DNA from: Neisseriaceae bacterium
Lineage (GTDB): Bacteria; Pseudomonadota; Gammaproteobacteria; Burkholderiales; Neisseriaceae
Assembly: GCA_017934045.1 (NCBI GenBank)
Contig: JAGBKK010000007.1
Location: 1 to 64,000 of the forward strand
Direction of reading: 5' to 3'
DNA: 64,000 bases
This document shows, piece after piece, positions 8,849-18,706 of the stretch. A program made the position numbers and the translations under genes. Below the pieces are notes generated by a model. That model had not been told where the DNA came from. It ran no database searches and saw nothing but the letters and a program-made list of their open reading frames with translations. The stretch's first letter is position 1, and each line of letters begins with the position of its first letter.

Positions 8849-10225
8849 TCAGGCAGCCTGAAAGCCTGCACTCACGGCGTCAGCTACTGTGGATACGCCG
8901 ATAATATTCAGTTTAGGAAAATCTTTGGTGTTTTTGGGCATATTCGCTTTGGGGATAATCGCACAGGTAAAACCTAATTTTTCCGCTTCTTTTAAGCGTT
9001 CTTGACCGCGTGCCACAGGACGCACTTCGCCTGATAAGCCCACTTCGCCGAAAATCACCGTTTTTGGGGGTAGGGGGCGGTTTTTGAAGTTGGATAACAT
9101 CGCCAACATCACCGCTAAATCGGCGGCGGGTTCGATGATTTTTACGCCGCCCACCGCATTCAAAAACACATCTTGGTCGAAAAATACCACGCCTGAATAG
9201 CGAGACAGCACCGCAATTAACATCGCCAAACGGTTTTGGTCTAATCCCACTGCCAAGCGTTTGGGGGTAAAGCCGTGTGCGTCTGACACCAACGCTTGAA
9301 TTTCCACCAATAAAGAACGCGTGCCTTCTTGTGTTACCAGAACGCACGAGCCTGCCACATCGTCTCGATAGCCTGATAAAAAAATCGCAGACGGATTGGC
9401 AACGCCTTTCAAACCCTTGTCTGTCATCGCAAACACGCCCAATTCGTTGGCGGCACCAAAGCGGTTTTTAATTGCTCGAATCATACGATAATTAGAATGG
9501 CTGTCGCCTTCAAAATATAGCACTGTATCGACAATATGCTCCAACACACGCGGTCCTGCAATCGCACCGTCTTTGGTTACATGCCCCACCACAATTATCG
9601 TAATGCCGTTTTGCTTGGCAAGGCGTGTGAGTTGTGCCGCACATTCTCGCACCTGCGACACCGAACCTGGGGCAGAGTTAATTTCTTCCGAATACACCGT
9701 TTGAATGGAGTCAATCACCGCAACCGCTGGTTTTTCTTGATGTAAGGCGTGCAAAATGGCTTGCAAACGAATTTCAGGCAGCAAGGATACGCCGTTGGTG
9801 GATAGCCCCAAGCGTTGCGAACGCAAAGCCACTTGTGCGGCAGATTCTTCACCTGAAACATACAGCACTTTTTGCGTTGCCGCTAATTGCGAGAGAATTT
9901 GCAATAACAGCGTGGATTTGCCAATGCCAGGGTCGCCGCCCAACAAAATCATCGCCCCAGCCACCAAGCCACCGCCCAAAACGCGGTCTAATTCCGTGTT
10001 ACCACAAGGCATTCGTGGCGTTTCTTCGGCGGCAACGCTGGCTAATTCTTGAATAGCAGCCGTTTGCCCTGTCCAAGAACGAAATCGTGCCGCCGTGTTA
10101 TCAGACGATACAGCAGTTTCTTCGGTGAGTGTATTCCACTGCCCACAATGCGGACACTTGCCCTGCCATTTGGGCGATACGCCACCACATTCGGTGCAAG
10201 AATATTGCGTTTTGATTTTTGCCAT
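8849..10225 (-). CDS. radA: DNA repair protein RadA
   Basis: RecA-like ATPase that promotes branch migration in recombinational repair, with a role in transformation in some bacteria. The 458 residues show the N-terminal zinc finger (C10, C13, C24, C27), Walker A GGDPGIGKST with Lys103, the family KNRFG motif, and a Lon-protease-like C-terminal domain. The last residues FQAA and the stop codon come from a DUS. Convergent with the J-like gene at 6995-8836. Confidence 0.97.
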   Translation of the reverse strand: MAKIKTQYSCTECGGVSPKWQGKCPHCGQWNTLTEETAVSSDNTAARFRSWTGQTAAIQELASVAAEETPRMPCGNTELDRVLGGGLVAGAMILLGGDPGIGKSTLLLQILSQLAATQKVLYVSGEESAAQVALRSQRLGLSTNGVSLLPEIRLQAILHALHQEKPAVAVIDSIQTVYSEEINSAPGSVSQVRECAAQLTRLAKQNGITIIVVGHVTKDGAIAGPRVLEHIVDTVLYFEGDSHSNYRMIRAIKNRFGAANELGVFAMTDKGLKGVANPSAIFLSGYRDDVAGSCVLVTQEGTRSLLVEIQALVSDAHGFTPKRLAVGLDQNRLAMLIAVLSRYSGVVFFDQDVFLNAVGGVKIIEPAADLAVMLAMLSNFKNRPLPPKTVIFGEVGLSGEVRPVARGQERLKEAEKLGFTCAIIPKANMPKNTKDFPKLNIIGVSTVADAVSAGFQAA

Positions 10226-10267
10226 AATGGTTTGAATATCCTATATTTTCAGGCTGCCTGAAAGGGT

Positions 10268-10942
10268 TTATATTCGCCATTTCCCACATTCACATTGTGG
10301 ATCTTGCATACTGGCGATTTGTTGATAATGCTGACAAATGGTTTGCACAATTTCTTGTGGATTATCCATCACTTGCAATAAATCCGTATCGTTAGGTGAA
10401 ATTAATTTTTCAGGCAGCATCACATTGTGTAACCATTCTTTTAATCCTGTCCAAAAGTGGCTACCAAACAAAATAATGGGGGCAGGGGGCATTTTTTTGG
10501 TTTGGATTAAAGTCAAAACTTCGCTCACTTCGTCCAAAGTGCCAAAACCACCTGGCATGGCAATAAAAGCAATCGAATGGCGAATAAACATATATTTTCT
10601 TGAAAAAAAGTGCTTAAAATTCAATGAAATATCTTGATATGGGTTGGCAAATTGTTCATGTGGCAATTCAATATTTAGGCCCACAGAACGCCCACGCCCC
10701 GCTTTTGCTCCTTTATTGGCAGCTTCCATAATGCCCGGTCCGCCGCCTGAAATAATGTTAAAACCTGTATTAGACAACAATTCTGCCAAATGCTGACATT
10801 GTTGATAAACAGGGTGATTAGGTTGTATTCTGGCACTGCCAAAAATACTGACTGCGGGACGAATATGAACCAGTTGTTCTTCGGCAGCAGTAAATTCATC
10901 GATGGTTTCGGTAAAATACGCAGGTTGTTCTTCTTTGGTCAT
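10268..10942 (-). CDS. LOG-family Rossmann-fold protein (TIGR00730-like)
   Basis: A 224-residue member of the family once called lysine decarboxylases. It shows the nucleotide-binding GGGPGIMEAANKGA and the signature PGGFGTLDE. Characterised members are cytokinin riboside-monophosphate phosphoribohydrolases; a bacterial role in nucleotide hydrolysis is likely but not shown here. It precedes radA on the same strand with a DUS in the 42-base gap. Confidence 0.87.
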   Translation of the reverse strand: MTKEEQPAYFTETIDEFTAAEEQLVHIRPAVSIFGSARIQPNHPVYQQCQHLAELLSNTGFNIISGGGPGIMEAANKGAKAGRGRSVGLNIELPHEQFANPYQDISLNFKHFFSRKYMFIRHSIAFIAMPGGFGTLDEVSEVLTLIQTKKMPPAPIILFGSHFWTGLKEWLHNVMLPEKLISPNDTDLLQVMDNPQEIVQTICQHYQQIASMQDPQCECGKWRI

Positions 10943-11029
10943 AATATTTAATTTGATGATAAAAATTGAACATTATACCCTGCTATTTCACATAAAATAA
11001 CACCTGATTAGACGGACGATTGAACATTT

Positions 11030-12574
11030 ATGAATCTACTCAAAACCCTTGCCAAAATCAGCGGAATGACCACCATTTCGCGTATTTTAGGCTTTGTGCG
11101 TGATACGATTACCGCACAAATGTTTGGCTCAAATGCGGCAACGGACGCTTTTTTTGTGGCGTTTAAATTGCCTAATTTGCTGCGGCGAATTTTTGCCGAA
11201 GGAGCGTTTTCGCAAGCATTTGTGCCAATTTTGTCGGAATACAAAAACACCCAAGGGCAGCCTGAAACCGTTGATTTTGCGCGCTTCGTTGCAGGATTAT
11301 TAGCGTTTGTGCTGTTTTGGATTACTATTTTGGGGATTGTTGCCGCACCGTTTGTGATTCGCATAACCGCACCAGGTTTTGTGGCTGAACCTGATAAATT
11401 TGCTTTGTCGGCAAAATTATTACGCATTACTTTTCCTTATATCTTCTTGATTTCATTATCATCTTTTGTCGGTAGCATTTTAAACACTTACAATCGTTTT
11501 ACTATTCCTGCTTTTACGCCTGTATTTTTAAATTTATCGATGATTGCCTGTGCGATTTTTGTCTCGCCTTATTTTGATGAGCCTGTAACCGCTTTGGCGA
11601 TTGGCGTTTTGATTGGCGGCGTGGTGCAATTAGGTTTTCAACTGCCATTTTTACACAAATTAGGTTTTTTCAGGCTGCCTAAATTAAATTTTAAGCATAC
11701 AGGGGCAAGGCGGGTTTTAAAGCAAATGTTACCTGCGATTGTGGGCGTGTCTGTGGCACAAATTTCTTTGGTTATCAATAATATATTTGCGTCTTTTTTG
11801 CCTACGGGTAGTGTGTCGTGGCTGTATTATGCAGACCGTTTAATGGAACTGCCCACAGGCATTTTGGGTGCGGCATTAGGCACTATGCTACTGCCCACGC
11901 TGTCCAAACACGCCGCCGACAAAAACAGCGATAGTTTTTCATCGCTTTTGGATTGGGGGGTTAAATTAACGCTGTTACTCGCTTTGCCTGCGGCAGTAGG
12001 CTTGGCAGCGGTGTCTTTGCCGTTAATTTCCACACTGTTTGCTTATCGCGAATTTACCGCCCACGACGCACTAATGACGCAAAAAGCCTTAATGGCGTAT
12101 TCCGCAGGCTTAATCGGCTTGATTATGGTGAAAGTGTTAGCCCCTGGTTTTTACGCTCGCCAAGACATTAAAACGCCTGTTAAAGTGGCGATTGCTACGC
12201 TGATTTTTACGCAATGTATGAACTTGGCATTGGTGTGGCATTTCAAACACGCAGGCTTGGCAATGGCGATTGCGTCAGGAGCGTGCCTTAACGCTTTGAT
12301 TTTATATATATTATTACGCAAAAAAGGCATTTACCAACCCGACTCTGCAATGAAAAAATTTCTGTTGCGGTTAAGCGTGGCGTTAATCGTAATGTTTGCC
12401 GTGTTAATCGGCTTACAAAAACAAACCCTAATGCCATTCACTTGGGACGGACGAGCCATTGTGCGGGTGCTGCAACTGTTGGCGTTGGTGTGTGCAGGCA
12501 TGGTTTCTTACTTTGCCACACTGTTTGCTTGTGGGTTTAAATTACGCGATATTCGGCGGATTGAGAAGTCGTAA
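11030..12574 (+). CDS. murJ: Lipid II flippase MurJ
   Basis: Polytopic inner-membrane MOP-superfamily protein that flips lipid II for peptidoglycan synthesis. It starts [25 protein letters not shown], the family hallmark, and has about 14 hydrophobic segments over 514 residues. FFRLPKLNF in the middle is read from a partial DUS inside the gene. Divergent from the LOG gene; a DUS follows the stop. Confidence 0.95.
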   Translation: MNLLKTLAKISGMTTISRILGFVRDTITAQMFGSNAATDAFFVAFKLPNLLRRIFAEGAFSQAFVPILSEYKNTQGQPETVDFARFVAGLLAFVLFWITILGIVAAPFVIRITAPGFVAEPDKFALSAKLLRITFPYIFLISLSSFVGSILNTYNRFTIPAFTPVFLNLSMIACAIFVSPYFDEPVTALAIGVLIGGVVQLGFQLPFLHKLGFFRLPKLNFKHTGARRVLKQMLPAIVGVSVAQISLVINNIFASFLPTGSVSWLYYADRLMELPTGILGAALGTMLLPTLSKHAADKNSDSFSSLLDWGVKLTLLLALPAAVGLAAVSLPLISTLFAYREFTAHDALMTQKALMAYSAGLIGLIMVKVLAPGFYARQDIKTPVKVAIATLIFTQCMNLALVWHFKHAGLAMAIASGACLNALILYILLRKKGIYQPDSAMKKFLLRLSVALIVMFAVLIGLQKQTLMPFTWDGRAIVRVLQLLALVCAGMVSYFATLFACGFKLRDIRRIEKS

Positions 12575-12645
12575 AAAATCTCTTTCAGGCTGCCTGAAAG
12601 ATTAGATTATGGTATTATTTTGCCGTTTCATTTTGAGCATTGAAT

Positions 12646-12876
12646 ATGGATTTGGGTGGCATATTTTTTCTTTGTTTATTGGCAATGGTTTTTATTTTGC
12701 CATTGGCTTCAATTATTTGGTTAATTGTTAGCTTTGTCCGATATAAAAAAGCAAAAAGCGTTCTGGAATATGAAGTGCGTAAAACGCAATGGCGTTGTGC
12801 TTTATGGGTGTTTTTAGGATTATTTTGGTGTATTGGTCTTGTTTGTCTTATAGCGATTATTGATTGGATTGATTAA
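12646..12876 (+). CDS. Small two-helix membrane protein
   Basis: No family recognised. From the ATG at 12646 (a TTG two codons upstream is less likely) it gives 76 residues, MDLGGIFFLCLLAMVF, with hydrophobic segments at about 5-28 and 50-70 separated by a Lys/Arg-rich loop. The next gene's ATG begins directly after its stop. It is the first of three tiny membrane genes followed by a PstS-like protein. Confidence 0.6.
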   Translation: MDLGGIFFLCLLAMVFILPLASIIWLIVSFVRYKKAKSVLEYEVRKTQWRCALWVFLGLFWCIGLVCLIAIIDWID

Positions 12877-13110
12877 ATGAAAGTTTTATTAGGTATCATC
12901 TTGGGTGTGTCTGTTGTTATTTTGCCCATTGCTGTTTTGTTTTGGTTTGTTTATGCTTTAATATCGTATAAACAAACGCCAAAAAAAGATAAAATAATTT
13001 ATGCTAAATGCCGTGCCAACTTTATAGCAGCAAGTGTAGTATTTAGTATTGATGTGGCAATTGTTTTTATGTTTTTTTATCTTTCTTTTTCTAATTTTAG
13101 TCTAATGTAA
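12877..13110 (+). CDS. Small two-helix membrane protein
   Basis: A 77-residue protein starting MKVLLGIILGVSVVILPIAV, with two hydrophobic segments (about 3-28 and 49-72) and a basic loop. Its layout (helix, KxxK loop, helix) resembles the preceding gene, so the pair may be diverged duplicates. It abuts the upstream stop, implying translational coupling. No function assigned. Confidence 0.6.
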   Translation: MKVLLGIILGVSVVILPIAVLFWFVYALISYKQTPKKDKIIYAKCRANFIAASVVFSIDVAIVFMFFYLSFSNFSLM

Positions 13111-13131
13111 ATTATTATTGGATTTCATCTT

Positions 13132-13269
13132 ATGTCCGACAAAACCTATATTCGAGCATTATTGCTTATTAGCATTCTCGGTTCTATTTTTACTTTAAGT
13201 CTATTGGCTTATACTTTTTATTTACAACAGCATTGCTCCATCATTTCTTATATTGGCAATGTGGAGTAA
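13132..13269 (+). CDS. 45-residue single-pass membrane protein
   Basis: A short ORF, MSDKTYIRALLLISILGSIF, with one hydrophobic helix and a Cys near the C-terminus (QQHCS). Its stop is 6 bases before the next start, and the run of same-direction genes is nearly gap-free. Support is its position and hydrophobicity; the ribosome site is weak and I know no family. Confidence 0.45.
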   Translation: MSDKTYIRALLLISILGSIFTLSLLAYTFYLQQHCSIISYIGNVE

Positions 13270-13275
13270 AAAATA

Positions 13276-14220
13276 ATGAAAAAATATTTTATTTTATTCG
13301 CTTTAATTTTGGGTTTTGTTTTATTTAATTTGTTTTTTTATTTAGAAATCACTCGCCGTTATATCAATGAAACTTCACCTGAAATGCAAGCAAAATCGGT
13401 TGAAATTCATCAATTTCTACCTTTTAACGCAAACAGTCAAATTATTAAAATAAACAGTACACAGAAATTAAATGGCGATTTGCCCAAAATTGACGGTGCG
13501 GCGGCTCTTTTTCCTGTATTTTCCGCTTTTGTGAATGCGATTTATCCTGAACATTCCGTGCAAATGGAAAATGGCGAATTTACCGCTTCTTCCGCTTTGC
13601 AATATCGCAATACGCGTGGGGCGTATCGTGCAATTGTCGATGGCGAAGTGGATATTATTATGGTTGCTCGTCCGTCCAAAGAACAGTTGCAATATGCAAA
13701 AAACAAAGGTGTAGAACTTAAATTTGAACCAATCGGTTATGAAGCATTTGTATTTTTAGTGAATAAAAATAATTCAGTAGATAATTTATCCTTGCAAGAA
13801 ATTGAAGATATTTATACAGGAAAAATCAAAAATTGGGCAGAAGTGGGCGGAGAAAAGCGTTACATTCAAGCATTAACACGAAATTCAGGCAGCGGTTCGC
13901 AAACGGCGTTACTTAAAGTATTAAATCATCAAAAAATAAAAAAAACATTTCGCGGTTATTTTGGAACGCCGATTGGTTTTTCTTTTCGTTATTATGTTGA
14001 GGGTTTGGTGAAAAACGGTAAAGTCAAAATGCTTGCCATTAACGGTGTTTATCCTGATAAAAATAATATTGCCAATAAACAATATCCTTTGGTCAGCGAT
14101 ATTGTATTGGTGTATGTGGCGAATAATCCGAACCCAAATGTTCAAAAATTTATCGATTGGGCAGTGTCCGAAGAAGGACAACAAATTGTCGCCCAAAGTG
14201 GCTATGTGCCGTTGAAATAG
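13276..14220 (+). CDS. Membrane-anchored PstS-like substrate-binding protein
   Basis: A 314-residue periplasmic-binding-protein fold. An N-terminal anchor (MKKYFILFALILGFVLF) is followed by the type-II binding domain: DGAAALFPVFSAF, a likely ligand loop TRNSGSGSQTALL and VSEEGQQIVAQSGYVPLK at the end, as in PstS. No pst transporter genes lie nearby, so phosphate import is not implied; single-gene relatives may act as sensors or surface binders. GGAG precedes the ATG. It is last in the run of small membrane genes. Confidence 0.75.
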   Translation: MKKYFILFALILGFVLFNLFFYLEITRRYINETSPEMQAKSVEIHQFLPFNANSQIIKINSTQKLNGDLPKIDGAAALFPVFSAFVNAIYPEHSVQMENGEFTASSALQYRNTRGAYRAIVDGEVDIIMVARPSKEQLQYAKNKGVELKFEPIGYEAFVFLVNKNNSVDNLSLQEIEDIYTGKIKNWAEVGGEKRYIQALTRNSGSGSQTALLKVLNHQKIKKTFRGYFGTPIGFSFRYYVEGLVKNGKVKMLAINGVYPDKNNIANKQYPLVSDIVLVYVANNPNPNVQKFIDWAVSEEGQQIVAQSGYVPLK

Positions 14221-14223
14221 GTT

Positions 14224-15093
14224 TCAGGCAGCCTGAAAAATCTTTTCTTTCAAATGCCAAACCCCCACCAACAATAAACCTGCCACAAAGCCCAAAGCAA
14301 TCGGCACAATAAAAGACGAGAGCAGGGTGGCAAAGTAGGGCGGTTGTAAATGTTCTAAATAATGGGCAACAGAAGCCAAGCCGTTGTGCAGTAAAATACC
14401 GCCGCCCACCATTAACATTGCCACCGTGCCTGCAATGGTGAGAAACTTCATAATGTAAGGCATTGCCGCAACACAGATTTTTCCCATCGATTGAGCTATG
14501 GCGGACGGTTTTTTCAACAGCCACAAGCCCATATCATCAATTTTGACAATAAAAGCCACCACGCCATACACGCCAACAGTCATTAAAATAGCAATTAAAA
14601 TCAAAGCAATAGAGCGTTCTAACAGGCTGCCTGAAAGCACGCCCAAGGCAATCACAATAATTTCTGTGGATAACACAAAATCGGTACGGATTGCCCCTTT
14701 AATGCGTTCTTTTTCATTGAATACAGTGGGCGTTTTTGGCGTTGAAGAATGTGATTTTTTATGAAAAAAATCAAGCACTTTTTCCACGCCTTCAAATGAT
14801 AAATAACAACCGCCAATCATCAGAAGTGGCACAATCAACCATGGTGCAACCGCCGATAAAATCAACGCCAAAGGCACCAAAATCGCCTTATTCACCAGCG
14901 ACCCTAATGCCACTTTCCATACAATCGGCAATTCACGATCCGCACTTGAACCCGTAACTTGCTCGGCATTCACCGCCAAATCATCACCCAAAATGCCTGC
15001 GGTTTTTTTCGCTGCCAATTTAGTCATCACTGCCACATCGTCCAAAGTGGTGGAAATATCGTCTAAAAGTGTTAATAAAGATGCAAAAGCCAT
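14224..15093 (-). CDS. DUF808 (YedI-like) inner-membrane protein
   Basis: A 289-residue polytopic protein beginning MAFASLLTLLDDISTTLDDVAVMTKLA with the typical AAKKTAGILGDDLAVNAEQV and about six hydrophobic segments. The family is widespread but has no established function. It ends FQAA plus a stop supplied by the DUS at 14221, 4 bases from the convergent PstS-like gene. An internal DUS encodes SGSLL. Confidence 0.85.
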   Translation of the reverse strand: MAFASLLTLLDDISTTLDDVAVMTKLAAKKTAGILGDDLAVNAEQVTGSSADRELPIVWKVALGSLVNKAILVPLALILSAVAPWLIVPLLMIGGCYLSFEGVEKVLDFFHKKSHSSTPKTPTVFNEKERIKGAIRTDFVLSTEIIVIALGVLSGSLLERSIALILIAILMTVGVYGVVAFIVKIDDMGLWLLKKPSAIAQSMGKICVAAMPYIMKFLTIAGTVAMLMVGGGILLHNGLASVAHYLEHLQPPYFATLLSSFIVPIALGFVAGLLLVGVWHLKEKIFQAA

Positions 15094-15151
15094 AATCGTT
15101 TTTGTGTGAAAAAAAGCGTTATTTTATATGAATTTTCAGGCTGCCTGAAAG

Positions 15152-15179
15152 AAAAAAACCGCTAATCGGTCAAGCGGTT
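15152..15179 (-). terminator. Terminator after the phage-like gene pair
   Basis: AACCGC and GCGGTT form a hairpin followed by seven Ts on the minus strand. It lies just downstream of the ORF at 15190-15381, supporting a short leftward transcription unit there. Confidence 0.7.
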
Positions 15180-15189
15180 ATTCAATTAT

Positions 15190-15381
15190 TCAGGTAGCAG
15201 AAAATACCATAAACGCAATCAAAATAAAATGAAGCATAGATTGATACAGAAACTTGCCAAGATTTTGCGAGAAAGTTAAAGTTTTCAGGCAGCCTGAATA
15301 CTTATTGTAAGAAAAAGTCTCATGCAAAAGGGCAAACATACCTAAATCTAAAAGACCGATAAGTTTGATAAGTCTGATCAT
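15190..15381 (-). CDS. Possible 63-residue membrane ORF
   Basis: MIRLIKLIGLLDLGMFALLH followed by a DUS-encoded SGCLKT and a hydrophobic C-terminus (FILIAFMVFSAT). It begins 30 bases after the regulator gene at 15412-15732 and ends just before a good terminator, which is why I list it. No family recognised. It could be chance coding around a DUS. Confidence 0.4.
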   Translation of the reverse strand: MIRLIKLIGLLDLGMFALLHETFSYNKYSGCLKTLTFSQNLGKFLYQSMLHFILIAFMVFSAT

Positions 15382-15411
15382 CTGATAATATAAAATTTTA
15401 CATAATACATA

Positions 15412-15732
15412 TTATCGGAAATTACGATAACCGCTCCGACATTGTAAAGACATTCTTGTCCCAATCGTCTTTTTTAACGCATTAAAATACGCACTCTTTA
15501 CCGTGTCATTTGGCTTGCGGTGCATTTCAATACTGGCAATAATTTCAATAACTTCAATCTGTAAAGCGTCCGCAATAATGATTTGAAATTGTAACGGCAG
15601 CCGCAGGCGTCCGCTTTTATATTGGCTGATTTTGGCTCTCGATACTTGCCAAATTTGAGCAAGTCGGTAATCAGAACGAATAAATTCTTGTTGCTTGTAA
15701 TATTCTATCCATTCCCTTTGATTTCTCAACAT
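15412..15732 (-). CDS. Small helix-turn-helix protein, possibly phage-derived (DUF3693-like)
   Basis: A 106-residue protein. Residues 10-60 fit a Cro-like helix-turn-helix (YRLAQIWQVSRAKISQYKSG, then a second helix RLPLQFQIIIADALQI), with a charged tail. Similar short proteins, sometimes labelled DUF3693, occur in filamentous phages of Vibrio and related prophage remnants. No phage structural genes are nearby. It is first in a short leftward unit with the 63-residue ORF. Confidence 0.6.
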   Translation of the reverse strand: MLRNQREWIEYYKQQEFIRSDYRLAQIWQVSRAKISQYKSGRLRLPLQFQIIIADALQIEVIEIIASIEMHRKPNDTVKSAYFNALKKTIGTRMSLQCRSGYRNFR

Positions 15733-15863
15733 TTTTTAACCGCCCCTTGTGTGTGATGACGGTTATTTTAAACGGATAATGCTTGTTTGATAAGGTTCGC
15801 AAATGCTAACTATTTTTTTGACGGTTTTTCAGGCTGCCTGAAAGTCAAGCCTACGGTAAAAGA

Positions 15864-17909
15864 TTAAACCCCCAAATATACTTCCCTATTCGGCAACCAG
15901 CGGTTTAAGTGTTTTGTGATTATATCTTGTTGATTATTTTGAATGATTTGCGTGGCAAGACGGTTGGCGGTTTCTAATAAATCAATGTCTCGTTCAATGT
16001 CGGCAAAACGCAATAGCGGAATGCCGCTTTGTTTGGCTCCGAGAAATTCACCAGGACCTCGCAGTTGCAAGTCTTGGCGGGCGATTTCAAAGCCGTCTGT
16101 GTTTTGATAGATAATGCGTAGGCGTTCGCGTCCTGTGTCGCTTAATGGTTCGGCAAACATTAAAACGCACACGCTGTCGCCTCCGCCACGCCCTACGCGA
16201 CCTCGCAGTTGGTGCAGTTGTGATAAGCCCATGCGTTCGGCGTGTTCAATCACCATTAACGCCGCATTCGGCACATCAACGCCCACTTCAATCACGGTGG
16301 TGGCAACCAATAGGTTCAGGCTGCCTGAAACAAATTGTTGCATGACTTCATTTTTTTCAGCGGCTTTCATTCTGCCGTGAATCAAACCTACTTTAAGTTC
16401 TTGAAATGTTTGCGATAATCGTTCAAATGTTTCGGTAGCGGTTTTCAGTTGTAAGGTTTCGGATTCTTCAATCAACGGACACACCCAATAGGCTTGTCGT
16501 CCTGTGGCAATGGTTTTGCGTACAAAGCGTTCCACTTCATCGCGGCGAATACTGTTAATCAGTTTGGTGGTTACAGGCGTGCGACCAGGCGGCATTTCGT
16601 CAATCACCGAAACATCTAAATCGGCAAAAAAGCCCATCGCCAAAGTTCTCGGAATGGGCGTGGCAGACATCATCAGTTGATGAACATTGTTGCCTTTGTT
16701 TTTGAATGAAAGCCGTTGCCCCACGCCAAAACGGTGTTGTTCATCGACAATCACCAAACCTAAATTGTCAAACACAACATCGTCTTGAAAAAGTGCGTGC
16801 GTGCCGATGACAAATCGCACTTTTCCTGATTGCAAATCTTCTTTAACTTGTTGTTTTTCCTTTTTTTTCAGGCTTCCTGAAAGAAACGCAATCGGAATAT
16901 TCAACGCATTAAACCAAGTCGCAAATTTGCTGAAATGCTGTTCGGCTAAAATTTCGGTTGGTGCGGTTAAGGCTGCCTGAAAACCTGCTTCAATCGCCGA
17001 CAAAGCTGCCGCCGCTGCCACAATGGTTTTGCCAGAACCGACATCGCCTTGCAATAAGCGGTGCATCGGGTGCGGTTTGGCTAAATCGGCTTGAATTTCG
17101 TCCAAACATTTTTTTTGGGCATTTGTTAAAGAAAAAGATAATTGCGACAATAATTTTTTTACCCATTCACCTGTATTTTTTAATGGCGTTGCCATTTGTT
17201 GTTCTCGCTCGCTACGAGCTAATTGCATAGATAATTGCTGTGCGAATAATTCATCAAATTTCAAACGGCGAAAAAACGGTAAGTTTTTATTATTTAAATC
17301 CACCGCAGAACATTCAGGTGTTGGTGCGTGTAACAATTTGATTGTATGATTAAAATTAGGTAAATTTAATTTTTGTAATAAGTGTTCAGGCAGCGTATCG
17401 TTTAATTCTACATTTTCTAATGCTTTGGCGATTATTCTACGCAGTGTGGTTTGATTTAAACCTGCCACCGTAGGATAAACAGGCGTAAGCGTTTCTTTAA
17501 GTTCATTGGATTTTTCGACATTGATGATTTTAGGATGTACCATTTCAAAACCGAAATAACCTTGGCGAATTTGCCCCAATGCACGCACGGTTTTGCCTGT
17601 GGCAAGTTGTGCGTGCAAATTGGGATAAACATTCACATAACGCAAAAACAAACAATGCCCTGACGCGTCTTCTATGCGTGCAATCAACTGACGGCGTGGG
17701 CGAAACTGCATTTCTTGATGAATAATCTTGCCTTCCACCAAACACGATTCCCCTACGCGCAAATCAGCCAATGGCGTAATGTGCGTTTCGTCTTCATAGC
17801 GTAACGGAGCGTGCAAAATCAAATCCCACAGCGAATTTAAATGCAGTTTGGCTAATTTTTCCGCAGTGGTGGCTGAAATTTTTAAGATTTTGCTGTCGGT
17901 GGGATTCAT
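15864..17909 (-). CDS. recG: ATP-dependent DNA helicase RecG
   Basis: Branch-migrating superfamily 2 helicase that processes stalled forks and recombination intermediates. The 681-residue length is normal. An OB-fold wedge domain occupies the first third, then Walker A LLQGDVGSGKT, the DEQH box VDEQHRFGVGQ, motif III MSATPIPRTL, and the C-terminal QLRGRVGRG. Partial DUS are read through inside the gene. It lies downstream of recO on the same strand. Confidence 0.97.
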   Translation of the reverse strand: MNPTDSKILKISATTAEKLAKLHLNSLWDLILHAPLRYEDETHITPLADLRVGESCLVEGKIIHQEMQFRPRRQLIARIEDASGHCLFLRYVNVYPNLHAQLATGKTVRALGQIRQGYFGFEMVHPKIINVEKSNELKETLTPVYPTVAGLNQTTLRRIIAKALENVELNDTLPEHLLQKLNLPNFNHTIKLLHAPTPECSAVDLNNKNLPFFRRLKFDELFAQQLSMQLARSEREQQMATPLKNTGEWVKKLLSQLSFSLTNAQKKCLDEIQADLAKPHPMHRLLQGDVGSGKTIVAAAAALSAIEAGFQAALTAPTEILAEQHFSKFATWFNALNIPIAFLSGSLKKKEKQQVKEDLQSGKVRFVIGTHALFQDDVVFDNLGLVIVDEQHRFGVGQRLSFKNKGNNVHQLMMSATPIPRTLAMGFFADLDVSVIDEMPPGRTPVTTKLINSIRRDEVERFVRKTIATGRQAYWVCPLIEESETLQLKTATETFERLSQTFQELKVGLIHGRMKAAEKNEVMQQFVSGSLNLLVATTVIEVGVDVPNAALMVIEHAERMGLSQLHQLRGRVGRGGGDSVCVLMFAEPLSDTGRERLRIIYQNTDGFEIARQDLQLRGPGEFLGAKQSGIPLLRFADIERDIDLLETANRLATQIIQNNQQDIITKHLNRWLPNREVYLGV

Positions 17910-17968
17910 TGAAATGAACTAAAAAAATAAAAAACAGTGGTGCATTGTAACATTTTGCAAGTAGTCTT

Positions 17969-18706
17969 TCAGGCTGCCTGAAACTGTTTTAACTGCGTTA
18001 AAACCGTGCGACTGTGTATGGTTGCGTTTTGATGGTGCATTTCGGTTAATTTATGCGTAATCAATAAACGATTGATTTGCAAAGCCTGATTAAGTGCTTC
18101 TTTATGATTAAACTCGCCATTTGCCAATGCGATGAGCGTTTCGCCTGAAACGCACAGCGTATTGGGCAAAACAGTTGGCACGCATTCAATCGATTGTTCA
18201 GGATAAATAGCATATAAATTGTCGGCGTTAATTGGCTTTCCTTGACTGTCGTATTGAATATCAGGAGCAAAGCCGCAAAAGGTTAAAAGTTGCCATTCAA
18301 ACAGTCGCAAGGCTGCCTGAATATGATTGCCCGCCGATAACGCTTGCATTGTGCGTTTTAATAAATCATAAATTTCAGGGTGCGGATCGGCTATGGCTGT
18401 GAATTTGAGTATCAATTCATTCACATACATCGCACTCAACAAGTTTTTACCTGTGGGTTGAGCCCAACCGCCCAACCATTCGGCTTTGTGTAGCGTTTGC
18501 AATTCACTACCGCCAAACCACGACAAAGAAAGCGGCACAAACGGCACCAAAACGCCTCGCAAATCCGACTGCCGCCGTCTGGCACTGCGGGCAATCAAGG
18601 ACATTCTGCCGTAATTTTGGCTAAAAATGTCAATTTTCAAACTGCTTTCACGCCAAGCCGTTGATGAAAGCAAAAAAGCAGGCTCGTGGTCTATGCGGTT
18701 TTTCAT
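17969..18706 (-). CDS. recO: DNA repair protein RecO
   Basis: Recombination mediator that, with RecR, loads RecA on SSB-coated gaps. The 245-residue protein has the N-terminal OB fold (PAFLLSSTAWRESSLKIDIFSQNYGRMSLIARSARR is split by the helix-forming basic patch) and a helical C-terminal domain including GNHIQAALRLFEWQLL. No Cys4 zinc finger is visible. Its ATG overlaps the stop of the upstream secreted-protein gene (ATGA). The C-terminus FQAA plus the stop is a DUS. Confidence 0.93.
   Translation of the reverse strand: MKNRIDHEPAFLLSSTAWRESSLKIDIFSQNYGRMSLIARSARRRQSDLRGVLVPFVPLSLSWFGGSELQTLHKAEWLGGWAQPTGKNLLSAMYVNELILKFTAIADPHPEIYDLLKRTMQALSAGNHIQAALRLFEWQLLTFCGFAPDIQYDSQGKPINADNLYAIYPEQSIECVPTVLPNTLCVSGETLIALANGEFNHKEALNQALQINRLLITHKLTEMHHQNATIHSRTVLTQLKQFQAA

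Noticed and set aside
8913..9347. 144-codon minus-strand ORF overlapping radA in another frame
   Set aside because: Overlaps the radA C-terminal domain on the same strand in a different frame, with an implausible Arg/Gly-rich product.
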